Shown: positions 13,509 through 23,621 of the stretch, piece by piece
Layout: each line of letters begins with the position of its first letter
How positions within the stretch are numbered: the stretch's first letter is position 1
Source of the DNA: Anabas testudineus
Taxonomy: Eukaryota > Chordata > Actinopteri > Anabantiformes > Anabantidae
Reading direction: 5' to 3'
Assembly: GCF_900324465.2 (NCBI RefSeq)
Contig: NC_046632.1
Coordinates: 17,287,871 to 17,351,870, forward strand
DNA length: 64,000 nt
The notes under the pieces: generated by a model
The model's database searches: none
Seen by the model: only the letters and a program-made list of their open reading frames with translations
Told to the model about the DNA's origin: nothing
Program-made: the position numbers and the translations under genes

Positions 13509-14156
13509 GGAGTAAGGCCAAGTGTTGCGAACAGATGTCCTGTCAGGTTCTTATGATCAGTAACAAGGTGCCATAGGTAAAGTCGTGGTCTATTATTTTA
13601 TCCATTGTTCTATATCTTAACTTTTGCTTACTCCATTGTGTTTTTTTATATCTGGATTGTGAATAATTACGACATTAAGTAGTTTATACTGTATATATAA
13701 CCATGAATTGTAGCATGGAAAGAACATGAAGCATTATGAGAAATGTGGTGCAAGACAATGAATATTTGAGATGCTTTTCCACCATAAAAGTAATTTTCTT
13801 GATGTGATGTGCATTAAACTCAAAGTCTTTCAACAACAAACATTTATCACCTCTCATCATTTAAATAATCATGAACAAAATATAAAAACAAAAAAAAACA
13901 TTTTTTTTAATTTTATCTTTTATGTTTAAAAAGCCAGGATTAAAAGTACAGAGCAAAAAAGACGTTCTCATAGGTCAATTTGACTCTTTAGAAACTCAAT
14001 CAACATAAACTAGATATTTAAATTATGTAATTGGACAATAAATAACAATAATAATAATAATAAGATTATATTTCAGGGATTTCACATACAGTAATTCAAA
14101 CACATCTTTAAATGCTTTACAACCGGGACTAATCAGTTTTAATGAATATAAAGAAT
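13509..14156. other. Intergenic DNA after CYP2K gene 3
   Basis: AT-rich 3' UTR and spacer with an A-rich tract near 13886-13920 and an ATA run near 14045-14065. No coding potential. Confidence 0.4.
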
Positions 14157-14345
14157 AACAATGACAAACTTTATTGGTCCCCTTGGAGAAACTGTGGTTG
14201 CCAGACAGTCCAGGTTTTGGTGTCTTGTCCAAAGACATGTTGACAAGAAGCCAAGAAGAACTGGGAATCAAACCACCAACTCTGGGGTTTGTACATGAGT
14301 GCTCTACCACCTGCAATACTGCCTACTTGAACTTAGTCCACATGA
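14157..14345 (+). repeat. Degenerate dispersed fish repeat
   Basis: The phrases CTTTATTGGTCCCCTTGGAG, GTGTCTTGTCCAAAGACATG, GGGAATCAAACCACCAACTC and GCTCTACCACCTG appear in order, as in a widespread teleost repeat whose end resembles a tRNA-type sequence. The family name is not certain. Confidence 0.45.
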
Positions 14346-14570
14346 AGACTTCCATAAGCTGGTCTATCAGAACGAAAGGGGCCAGAGGAGCTGTTACATA
14401 AAGGTATTAAAACATGTAATTGTACTTTTAAAACTTAAATGATCCTGTTTCAGTGGAATCAAAATAAAATCTAAACTCTAAATTAAGCACTAAGCTTCAA
14501 CTTGAGACAGATACAAACTAATATTAACATTAAACGTACAATGCGTCTTGCAATGCAAAGACATTAAATA

Positions 14571-14620
14571 TTTACTGTGGTTAAACTTTACTGTTTTTGA
14601 CCCCTCCCCTTGTTCTGAGC
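14571..14620 (+). promoter_or_regulatory. Shared promoter module upstream of CYP2K gene 4
   Basis: TATTTACTGTGGTT followed by an AACTTTA segment and CCCCTCCC. Related strings stand before gene 5 (from about 19102) and pseudogene 6 (from about 23464), 150-190 bp before each ATG. TATTTAC fits a forkhead (FoxA) site and TGTGGTT a RUNX site. The binding factors are inferred. Confidence 0.45.
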
Positions 14621-14629
14621 TTGTTTGTT

Positions 14630-14631
<2 letters not shown>

Positions 14632-14676
<45 letters not shown>
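14632..14676 (+). repeat. (CAG)15 microsatellite upstream of CYP2K gene 4
   Basis: Fifteen perfect CAG units end 85 bp before the ATG of gene 4, so they lie in the likely 5' UTR or core promoter. No other copy in the array has them at this place. Confidence 0.9.
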
Positions 14677-14678
<2 letters not shown>

Positions 14679-14760
14679 TTTCAACATACTGACAGAGCTA
14701 AATGCTTAAGAGGAAAAGATTTTTATTCCACCTCATTAAAATATAATTTATATTAAAGTC

Positions 14761-17700
14761 ATGGGGATAACAGATTTTCTTCTTCAGTCCTTCACTTCTG
14801 CCTCCTTGTTGGGGGCTTTGCTGGTCTTGCTGCTGGTCTACCTCATTTCCTCTGCCAGTTTCAGCTCTAATGGTGAGGGGAACGAACCTCCAGGACCCAC
14901 ACCTCTTCCTGTGTTTGGGAACCTGCTGCAGCTGAACCTAAAGAGACTTGACTACACATTATTGCAGGTGAGGAACCTCAGCATGATGTTTGCTCTCTTC
15001 TAGTGATTTATATAAAGAAATAACCCATAGTGATCATAAACTAATGTTTACAGCTTTCCAAGAAATATGGGACCGTGTTCAGTGTGAGTTTAGGACCTAA
15101 GAAAGTGGTGGTCCTCGCAGGATACAAGACAGTAAAGGAGGCACTTCTTAACTATGCTGATGAGTTTGGAGAAAGAGATCCAACAAGAATAGCACATGAA
15201 GAAAATAAAGGCCATGGTAAGAAAAGTCATGAAATACTATGAAGTACTACAGTGTAATAATAACTATGATAACAGTTATATGTAATTAAACACATTTAAT
15301 GTCAGAGATGTTAGAAACATTGTCAACTACATAAACGCAGGTATTGTCTGGTCCAATGGAAATTCATGGAAAGAGATGAGACGCTTTACCATCACAAACC
15401 TGAGAGACTTCGGGATGGGTAGGAAGACATGTGAGGACAAAATCATTGAGGAATGTCACTACTTACTAGAAGTGTTTAAAAACTTCAAAGGTAAATGTCT
15501 TATACTCTATAAAATGCGAGCGTGGCCGTCGTTCTTCTGCGATGACTTTGACTTATTTTTGTTTTTCCCATGTTAAAGGGGAAGCCTTTGACACAACGCA
15601 ATCAATGAACTATGCAGTCTGCAATATTATCTGCTCCATTGTCTATGGCAGCAGGTTTGAATATGATGACCCAAGGTTCACGTCCATGGTCGACCAAACA
15701 AACAGAAGAATTAAACTCGTGGGCTCTGCGTCAACACAGGTAGGATGTACAGTGTAATTATTAAATACAGTTTATTCCACATAGTAATGAAATATAAACA
15801 CACAGTATTCTAATGTTTTTCGTTTAATTTCTCAAACTAAATGCAGTTTGTTATTTTATTTTGTATATGTCAGCAAAATGTAGGGTTCAGTGCCTAAAAC
15901 ATTGTGACAGAGGCTAAATACGACTGAAAGTTTGGAAAATATTAACTCTGTTTTTGATTCTAAATTAGCAGGTTAAATGGTAACAAATGAGGATATTATG
16001 ATAGTATAACATGCATCAGTGGATATTTGAGCAGGACAGTGTCAGGCCTCATTCTGCATGTGCTACAACATCTTGATAGACTTAGAGTGTCCCTTACATG
16101 AAATGTATGACATGAGTTTGAGTGGGTTTTAGTTATTAGTATTTGAAAAACACTGAAAAACTTTTCTTTGTACTTTTGTGAGATGCAGTTTTTGTGCTTG
16201 TTTTGTTACAGCTGTACAACCTTTTTCCGTGGATTGGCAAATGGTTTAGTGACAGAAGAGAAATACAAAACATAAACACTTTCACAAGGAAACAGAACTT
16301 GGAGATTTTCAGTCGTTTGAAGGAGACCCTCAATCCACAGATGTGCAGAGGCTTGGTGGACGTCTTTCTGGTCCAACAGCAAAGTTTGGAGGTTTGGATG
16401 CATGACTATTTTAAAATAATACATGACAGGTGGTGGGTTGTGATGAACAAGTATTTAGGAGTGTTTAGTATGCTCAGATAAAATGATTGTATCTTTAGTA
16501 AAATGCGGTCATGGCTTTTGTGTCCAAAGTTGTCATGTGACGTAAAATCCACCATTAAAACTACAGTGCTGTTTCTCAGGTAAATAATATCAAATATTCA
16601 TTTCAACTTACACTGGCATCACTGGGGAGGGGAAATGTAAAATACAGTAAGTAGTGTAACATGTCACTGTTTTTGATCATGTTTATCTGAGTCATTGTTC
16701 TGATGCATCTTCACCTGCAGGAGTCGGGAAACACCAACAGTCACTTCCATGACGAGAATCTTATGACAACAGTTCAGAATCTGTTTGCTGCTGGCACTGA
16801 AACAACCTCAACTACACTGAGATGGGCACTTCTGCTTCTGGCCAAATATCCCAAAATACAGGGTAAAAAGAGTTCAGAACATGTGCACAGTTACATATTG
16901 TAATATATGGTCCCAGTTATGTGTGTATTGACTTTACAAAGACCAAACTGAAACTGAACATCTGAGCAGTGTGATAAGAAATAAATAAAGACTAGAGAGC
17001 CAAACTGATCATTGTTTGCTTTCATCCCCCAGACCAGGTCCAAGAGGAGCTGAGCAGGGTTATAGGAAGTCGTCAGGTGCAGGTTGAGGACAGGAAGAAC
17101 CTGCCCTTCACTGACGCTGTCATCCATGAAACACAGAGGCTGGCCAACACTGTTCCAATGGCTGCACCTCACAGAATGAGCCAAGACGTCACCTTCCAGG
17201 GCCACTTCATTAAGAAGGTCAGAACAAATAGAATTATGAAATGAACAAATATAAGTGTTATTGTAATGCTGATCTAATCTACATCCAGGACCAAACCATC
17301 CATGGACATTTTTTTTATTTTGATCAGTAGTGAAATAATTGAAAATGTAGCAGCTAATTTCTGTGTTCCTGCTACAAATTATACTGCTGCTTGTGAAACA
17401 GAAGAGCCGGTTAGTTTCTGCTGTATCATCTACAGGGGACCACTGTGTTTCCGCTCTTGACATCTGTCCTGTATGATGAGGCTGAGTGGGAGAAACCACA
17501 CTCCTTCTATCCTGCTCACTTCCTGGACAAAGATGGGAAGTTCGTTAAGAGAGACGCCTTCATGGCTTTTTCTGCAGGTTTGTGAGCTCAGGCTTTGCTG
17601 CTATTTTATCCACTTTCAGATGACCTCACACGTTTCTTCTCTCTCTGTTGCAGGTCGTAGAATTTGTCCTGGAGAGAGTTTGGCCAGGATGGAGCTGTTC

Positions 17701-17841
17701 ATTTTCTTCACCACCCTCCTTCAGCACTTTCGTTTCACTCCTCCTCCTGGAGTTTCAGAGGAGGAACTGGATCTGACTCCAAGTGGGGGCTTCACCCTCA
17801 ACCCTTCACCTCATAAACTGTGTGCTGTCTCTCTGATGTGA
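14761..17841 (+). CDS. cyp2k: CYP2K-type cytochrome P450, gene 4
   Basis: Exons: 14761-14967, 15054-15216, 15341-15490, 15579-15739, 16212-16391, 16721-16862, 17033-17217, 17436-17577, 17654-17841. They join in phase to 505 residues. Landmarks: anchor 13-34, hinge PPGPTPLP, I-helix AGTETT, K-helix ETQR, and haem loop [12 protein letters not shown] with Cys 448. The proline after the haem cysteine is peculiar to this copy. Exon 2 reads TVFSVSLG where most copies have SVFTVYLG or SVFTVYFG. The C-terminal strand reads [10 protein letters not shown] rather than [10 protein letters not shown]. Intron 4 (about 470 bp) is longer than in its neighbours. It belongs with genes 5 and 6 by promoter and exon 1 sequence. 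Confidence 0.92.
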
Positions 17842-17989
17842 GAGAGTAAGATGCCATTGAGTGAACTGTACACTGACCTCCCAGCCAGTTTGCTTCTTGA
17901 GCCCTTTTCCTTATATTTAGCTGCATGTATTGTTGTGTGTGTTGAATTACTAGGAAAAGAACTTTATGCCTTCTGCATGCTAGATAACC

Positions 17990-17995
17990 AATAAA
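17990..17995 (+). promoter_or_regulatory. Candidate poly(A) signal of CYP2K gene 4
   Basis: AATAAA about 150 bp after the stop codon, followed by a TG-rich stretch (TTTGTCTGTGTG). This is the usual arrangement of a vertebrate polyadenylation site. Confidence 0.5.
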
Positions 17996-18489
17996 ATGTT
18001 GAAACTTTGTCTGTGTGATTATTTTGACTATGTTTGGCCTGATGTCTGTGGATTGTTTAGAGGTTTAAAAGATGCTGTTACAAATCATTAGTGTTGGGAT
18101 GGAGCATTCCGCTATTCTTTGTGTGTATTATACGATTGATATTATACTGGGACTCACACTAGGGACCATCATCAGGATCTTTCATCCTCTGTAGTATCAA
18201 TTTAGAGCCACTTCTTTTTCCAGCCTTCCTTCAACTCTGTGCACAGTAGATTTAAACTGTTTGTCTTTTATAGCACTGAACAATAAATGTTTTATCATTT
18301 TCCCTTCTGCAGCATTAAATACATAAATAGACCGGAACCATGTCCATAGATCAAAGTGATTGAAACAAATTCAGTCCAAGCCAAACAGTATGGTCTGTTT
18401 CTGCTTCTGACTGAAGGCCGAGTTATTTAACAGACCTAGTTAACTCTCGGTCTAACTAAGCCTGTTAAATTAGTAGGTGAGGGTGAAGC

Positions 18490-18725
18490 CGTCCATCTTC
18501 TTCTCTTTCGGCTTTTCCCATCAGGGGTCGCCACAGCGAATCATCCTTCTCCACCTAAATCTATCATGAACATCTTCTACCCTAACACTAGCCAACCTCA
18601 TGTCCTCTGTTAAGACATCCATATATCTCCTCTTTGGTCGTCCTCTTGCCCTCCTGCCTGGCAGCTCCATCTCCAACATCCTTCTACCAATATACTCACT
18701 ATCCCTCCTCTGAACATGTCAGCCG
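18490..18725 (-). mobile_element. 5'-truncated LINE 3' end
   Basis: On the - strand this reads as the end of a LINE reverse-transcriptase ORF, matching the copy at 47155-47407 almost base for base (phrases such as GAGATGGAGCTGCCAGGCAGG and GGCGACCCCTGATGGGAAAAG). It ends in GAAG units. Non-LTR clade uncertain (RTE- or L2-like). Confidence 0.75.
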
Positions 18726-18975
18726 TCCATACTGTAGACAAACCGGCGGTGGTCTACTGCTTGGACAAATTTCAAAAAGCTATCAGAATACCATTTTAGT
18801 ATATTGTAAGCAAATATGAAACTTCTTGAGAGGTAATGCAAAAGTTAAAGTTAAGCAAGTAAATTTAGGTTCTCTTCCATAACTATTAGATGAGGTATCA
18901 TTGTTTTAAGGCATGAAGTACTGTACTCATCCAATTGAACTGAGGAATGAGCACTGACTTTCCTATCTAAAAAAA
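18726..18975. other. Intergenic DNA upstream of CYP2K gene 5
   Basis: AT-rich sequence between the LINE fragment and the palindromes before gene 5. No gene seen. Confidence 0.4.
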
Positions 18976-18980
18976 AAAGT

Positions 18981-19004
18981 AAGCAGACAATAAAATGTCT
19001 GCTT
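18981..19004. promoter_or_regulatory. Perfect inverted repeat upstream of CYP2K gene 5
   Basis: Arms AAGCAGACA (18981-18989) and TGTCTGCTT (18996-19004) around a 6-bp loop, immediately before a second palindrome. The AGACA/TGTCT cores resemble steroid-receptor or SMAD half-sites. Function inferred. Confidence 0.4.
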
Positions 19005-19010
19005 GAGATA

Positions 19011-19030
19011 AGGTCAACACGTGTTGACCT
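19011..19030. promoter_or_regulatory. Perfect 20-bp palindrome with nuclear-receptor half-sites and an E-box
   Basis: AGGTCAACACGTGTTGACCT is fully self-complementary. It holds two inverted AGGTCA half-sites around a central CACGTG E-box, about 230 bp before the ATG of gene 5. A third AAAGGTCA lies near 19069. CYP2 genes in other animals are controlled by nuclear receptors, so a regulatory role is plausible but untested. Confidence 0.5.
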
Positions 19031-19101
19031 GCTGAGGAAGGTTGAAACTCGACATAAATCTAAAGTACAAAGGTCACTGAACTGAAAAGACATAACATGA
19101 A

Positions 19102-19146
19102 ATATTTACTGTGGTCTCATTTCAGCACATTTCTCTCCTCCCCTTG
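19102..19146 (+). promoter_or_regulatory. Shared promoter module upstream of CYP2K gene 5
   Basis: AATATTTACTGTGGTCTCAT, then a CTCCTCCCCTTG segment; counterpart of the modules before genes 4 and 6. It lies about 155 bp before the ATG. Confidence 0.45.
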
Positions 19147-19258
19147 TACTCATTTGTACTTAGAAGCTACAATTCGTGTTTAAATGCAACGTTCTATATT
19201 CATGAGAGGATATTTAACCATTTATTAGAAACATCCAGACAGAATTTGTTTTGAAGTC

Positions 19259-22215
19259 ATGGGGGTGATAGATGTTTTTCTTCAGTCCTCCAGTTCTGTC
19301 TCTTTGTTGGGGATTATAGCAGTCCTGCTGCTGGTCTACCTAGTTTCCTCCGCCAGCTTCGATTCCCAAGGGGAGGCGAAGGAGCCTCCGGGACCCACAA
19401 CTCTTCCTGTGCTTGGGAATCTGCTGCAGCTGGACCTAAAGAGACCCTACTACACATTACTAGAGGTGAGGGAGTGTTTGGAATACAGTGGTCATGTTTT
19501 TTAGGGTAATTTGTTGTACACATGCTTCAAGCTGAAAAGGCACAATATCCGCTATGTAGAAAAACAGCATAATGGTAATATAGGATAATAATATATTACT
19601 GTTTTCAGCTCTCCAAGAAATACGGGTCAGTGTTCACTGTGTATTTTGGACCCCAAAAAGTGGTGGTCCTCGCAGGATACAAGACGGTGAAGGAGGCTCT
19701 TGTCAACTATGCTGAAGAGTTTGGTGACAGAGACCCACTTTTAATAGCAGAGGAAGATAATCAAGGACATGGTAAGAGACGGAAAACAGAGCTTTCACCA
19801 GATGACTTACACATGTTTATAGCATTTACCCACCATCACCTTAATAAACATGTTTAATGTCAGGAGTTATATGCTCCAACGGTGATTCCTGGAAAGAGAT
19901 GAGACGCTTTTCTTTGACAAACCTTAGAGACTTTGGGATGGGCAAGAAGGCATGTGAGGACAAAATCATTGAGGAATCCCACTACCTACTTGAAGTTTTT
20001 AAAAACTTCAAAGGTAAAGGTTTGTTTTTAATCAGTTATGAGATGTTTTAAACTTTTAATGGTGAATAATCTACTGTGATATTAATTTATTTCCATTTTG
20101 TCTTAATTGAAGGAGAAGCCTTTGACACAACCCATTCAGTGAATTCTTCAGTGTCCAACATTATCTGCTCCATCATCTATGGGAGCAGGTTTGAGTATGA
20201 TGATCCAAAGTTTACATCCATGGTCGACGTAGCAAACAAAAGAATTGAACTTACGGGCTCCCCATTAATACAGGTATTATCCACTGTATTTATGTAGCCT
20301 ACACAACTTGTGCTGTGAATGAGAAATGTAGAAAATGTAACATAATTTATTAATTTATTATTTTTTTTCAGATGTACAATATTTACCCTTGGATGTTCAA
20401 ATGGCTCCCGGTCAGAAGAGAAATCCACAAAATTAACAACTTCATTAAAGAAGAAAACTTCCCGATCTTCCGTCGTTTGAAGGAGACCCTCAGTCCTCAG
20501 ATGTGCAGAGGCTTTGTTGATGCCTTTCTGGTCCGACAGCAAAGTTTAGAGGTTTGGAAGTGTATCACCTACCACACTGACATAATAGTTTACTGTATTA
20601 ATGTTTATTAGTAATATGTGGTCATGAGTTTAAGTCCAAAGTAGTCACTAACACAAAAATTACAAAATAATAAAAAATTCAAGACTGAAATCAAGTGATG
20701 TTTCACAGGCCTTTGATAGAGGCTAGGTAAACATTAGCAAACCCCAATGTACTGTAAATGTAATACAGTGCACAGTAAACAATACCACATATTACTAGCT
20801 GAAAACTTATTCTGACACCTGCAGGAGTCTGGAAATACCAGCAGCCACTTCCATGATGAAAACCTTATGATGACAGTCCAGAATATGTTTGTTGCTGGCA
20901 CTGAAACAACTTCAACTACGCTCAGATGGGGACTTCTGCTTATGGCTAAGTATCCAAAAATACAAGGTAAAAATACGCAAAGTATATGAGCACAGTTTAC
21001 AAGTTTTTGGAATGGGATCAAGATGCTGTATCTTCTGAGTAGTGTGGCAAAAAAATCATAAAGGTGTGAAGTCACAGACTTAAAGGAGACAAACTGATTA
21101 TTATCTCATACATTTACTCTCATCTCCCAGACCAGGTCCAGGAGGAGATCAGCAGGGTTATAGGAAGTCGTCAGGTGCAGGTGGAGGACAGGAAGAACCT
21201 GCCCTTCACTGATGCTGTCATCCATGAGACACAGAGACTGGCCAACATCGTCCCCATGGCACTTCCTCACAAAGTTACCCGAGACTTCAACTTTCAGGGT
21301 TACTTCTTGAAAAAGGTTAGACTGTATAGAAGATAGAGGATCACATCCAACAGATTTAAATGTCTCTGTAACTTTGGAGGGCAGCATGGTGGTTGTAGAG
21401 GTTAGCCCTGTTGAATCACAGGAAGAAGAACCAGGGTTCAACTCCATGGGTCGACCAGGTGCCCTTCTGTGAGGAGTTTGCATGATCTCCCCATGTATGT
21501 GTGGGTGCTCCAGCTCCCTTCACAGTACAAAGTCATGCAGTTAGGTTAGGATAAGTGGTGACTCTAAATTGTCTGTAGGTGTGAATGGTTGTCTGTCTCT
21601 GTATAAATACAGATAGACTGGCAACCCTACCTCTTTCCCAATGACACTGTGATAGTCTCCAGCACTTTTGAAATCCATAAGAGGAAAAACAGTTAAGATA
21701 ATGAATGGATACAACTTTGAGTTAATGTACATCCTGGACTTAACTAACTATGATTAGTCATTAAAAATAATGTAGTTGCTAACACCACTGTATCGTCTAC
21801 AGGGGACCACTGTATATCCTCTCTTGACGTCTGTCCTGTATGATGAGACTGAGTGGGAGAAACCACACTCCTTCTATCCTGCTCACTTCCTGGACAAAGA
21901 TGGAAAGTTTGTTAAGAGAGACGCCTTCATGCCTTTTTCTGCAGGTTTGTGAACTCAAACTTTGGTTATTTAAACATTTTCATTTAGTGACAGTTGATCT
22001 CAAGCTTTTCTTTTCTCTCTGTTGCAGGTCGTAGAATTTGCCTTGGAGAGAGTTTGGCCAGGATGGAGCTGTTCATTTTCTTCACCACCCTCCTTCAGCA
22101 CTTTCGTTTCACTCCTCCTCCTGGAGTTTCAGAGGAGGAACTGGATCTGACTCCACGTGTGGGCTTCACCCTCAACCCTTCACCTCATAAACTCTGTGCT
22201 GTCTCACTGATATGA
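19259..22215 (+). CDS. cyp2k: CYP2K-type cytochrome P450, gene 5
   Basis: Exons: 19259-19465, 19609-19771, 19864-20013, 20113-20273, 20372-20551, 20825-20966, 21131-21315, 21803-21944, 22028-22215. They join in phase to 505 residues. The hinge PPGPTTLP, I-helix VAGTETT, K-helix ETQR and haem loop [12 protein letters not shown] (Cys 448) are kept. Two positions depart from the other copies. Exon 3 starts [10 protein letters not shown], where they have VVW, VLW, VIW or IVW, so a conserved tryptophan is replaced by cysteine. The I-helix has MFVAGTE in place of FAAGT. Exon 7 ends [13 protein letters not shown], unlike the TSQDVTFQG of the others. The gene is probably functional but diverged. Intron 7 carries a retroposon. 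Confidence 0.92.
21379..21660 (+). repeat. SINE-like retroposon in intron 7 of CYP2K gene 5
   Basis: Starts GGGCAGCATGGTGGTTGTAG and continues through GGGTTCAACTCC (a tRNA-type B-box match), GTGAGGAGTTTGCATG, GACTCTAAATTGTCTGTAGG and GTGAATGGTTGTCTGTCTCT. These phrases mark a common teleost dispersed repeat, and a second copy lies reversed at 28519-28777. Formal family name not known to me. Confidence 0.65.
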
Positions 22216-22353
22216 GGGGTGGCATCGCCTTGACCTGTGCTACAATTTCAGTTCAGTAATATGCAAAGGTACTCTTTTGTAACCTTTACAACACTGAGTA
22301 GCTATGAGAGAATTACAATATGCTGTGGAAGAACTGATGAGTGATAAATAGAA

Positions 22354-22359
22354 AATAAA
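22354..22359 (+). promoter_or_regulatory. Candidate poly(A) signal of CYP2K gene 5
   Basis: AATAAA about 140 bp after the stop codon of gene 5. Position-based call only. Confidence 0.35.
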
Positions 22360-23463
22360 ATATCACTTCTTGCAGGTTATTATAGCAATTTATCTTCAAA
22401 CCCAAATGCCCTAATTTTAAATGCTTAAAATGAATATGGAAAGATGAAAGACTTCTAATGCACTGATGATCTCTGGACAAATAAAGGGCTTAAATACTTA
22501 AAAGTATTGTCTCAGTAGTGAAAACTAATTATGAAAAAAGATCTTATGGTGGGGCCTATGTCCTCTGGCATTAATAGAAGACTCTACCAATAAAGTTCTA
22601 CCATAGCTGCTGGTCATTAATTTATTCCATCCACTTCTTTAATAAATAAATCCAGAATAATCATGTGTTATGAAAGAATTACAGTTAGGAAGTATGAGAG
22701 CAAAGGACAAGAGTATATTTGCCAGTTATGTCATTACAACAACTCAAAGGAACAAAGTAAAGGAACAACAAAGGAAAACAAAGTAAAGACACCTTTCAGT
22801 GTACCACAGTTTGTTTTAAAATATGAGAATGAAAATTCAAAAAGCAAAAAGTGGCAACTAGAACTGTTCCCTTGGAGTTTGTTAGACTGATCAAAGGTTA
22901 AACGTTTATTTCAAAATACCCTCTTTAATGATTAAATATGGAAACTTGCCAGTGTCACGCTTGAGAAATTGTGGCCAGTGAGAAGACCTTTAATGCATAT
23001 TGTGGAGCTTTCCACTGTGGCTCAAAGCAATTAAAATAGATTCCATCATTCAGTTCAGTCCAATCTGGATCATCCAGTATCATCACAAATAAGCAAATAC
23101 ACTGCTGAGCAAAACACAGGCACAACTACAGCCACAATCAACAGCACCATGACAGTCATAGTCACACCTAGAGCCTCAATCTAGTTTGGCAGAAGTTGGT
23201 TATAGCCAAACAATACCGTGTAGAGATGTACAGTAGGTCCACTAGCTCTGTTAAATAAGCATCTATGACGTGAAAAAAAGATTTAGCCCCGATTTATTGA
23301 GTAATGCAATATAAATGTATTCCCTGTATAGGTTAACGCACTGTTTCCAATCTAAACAATAAAAATAGGTAATAGTAAGGTAAGCTATTAAGAAGACCAC
23401 AGTCTTGGAACATGAAAAATCTAACAGGTAAAGTACAAAGACCACTGCTCTGAAAATATTAAC
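22360..23463. other. Intergenic DNA between CYP2K gene 5 and pseudogene 6
   Basis: AT-rich sequence without supported genes or repeats. Confidence 0.4.
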
Positions 23464-23515
23464 ATATTTACTGTGGTTGAACTTTAGCACATTTCACCCC
23501 TCCCTTGGACTCAAT
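23464..23515 (+). promoter_or_regulatory. Shared promoter module upstream of CYP2K pseudogene 6
   Basis: ATATTTACTGTGGTTGAACT, then CACCCCTCCCTTGG, closely like the gene 4 and gene 5 modules and about 157 bp before the ATG. The module survives although the gene behind it is broken. Confidence 0.45.
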
Positions 23516-23621
23516 AGGTAATCCTGTACAGTACATGAATACATGCTCACAAAGCTAAATGCTCACGAGTAGAGTTTTAATAGATTTCTAGCAACATCAA
23601 GACACAATTTGTTTTGAAGCC

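Noticed and set aside
16891-17499. Antisense open frame of 202 codons across exons 7-8 of CYP2K gene 4
   Set aside because: It is a shadow of conserved P450 exons. The same antisense frame recurs opposite exon 7 in the other copies, and it has no recognisable domain.
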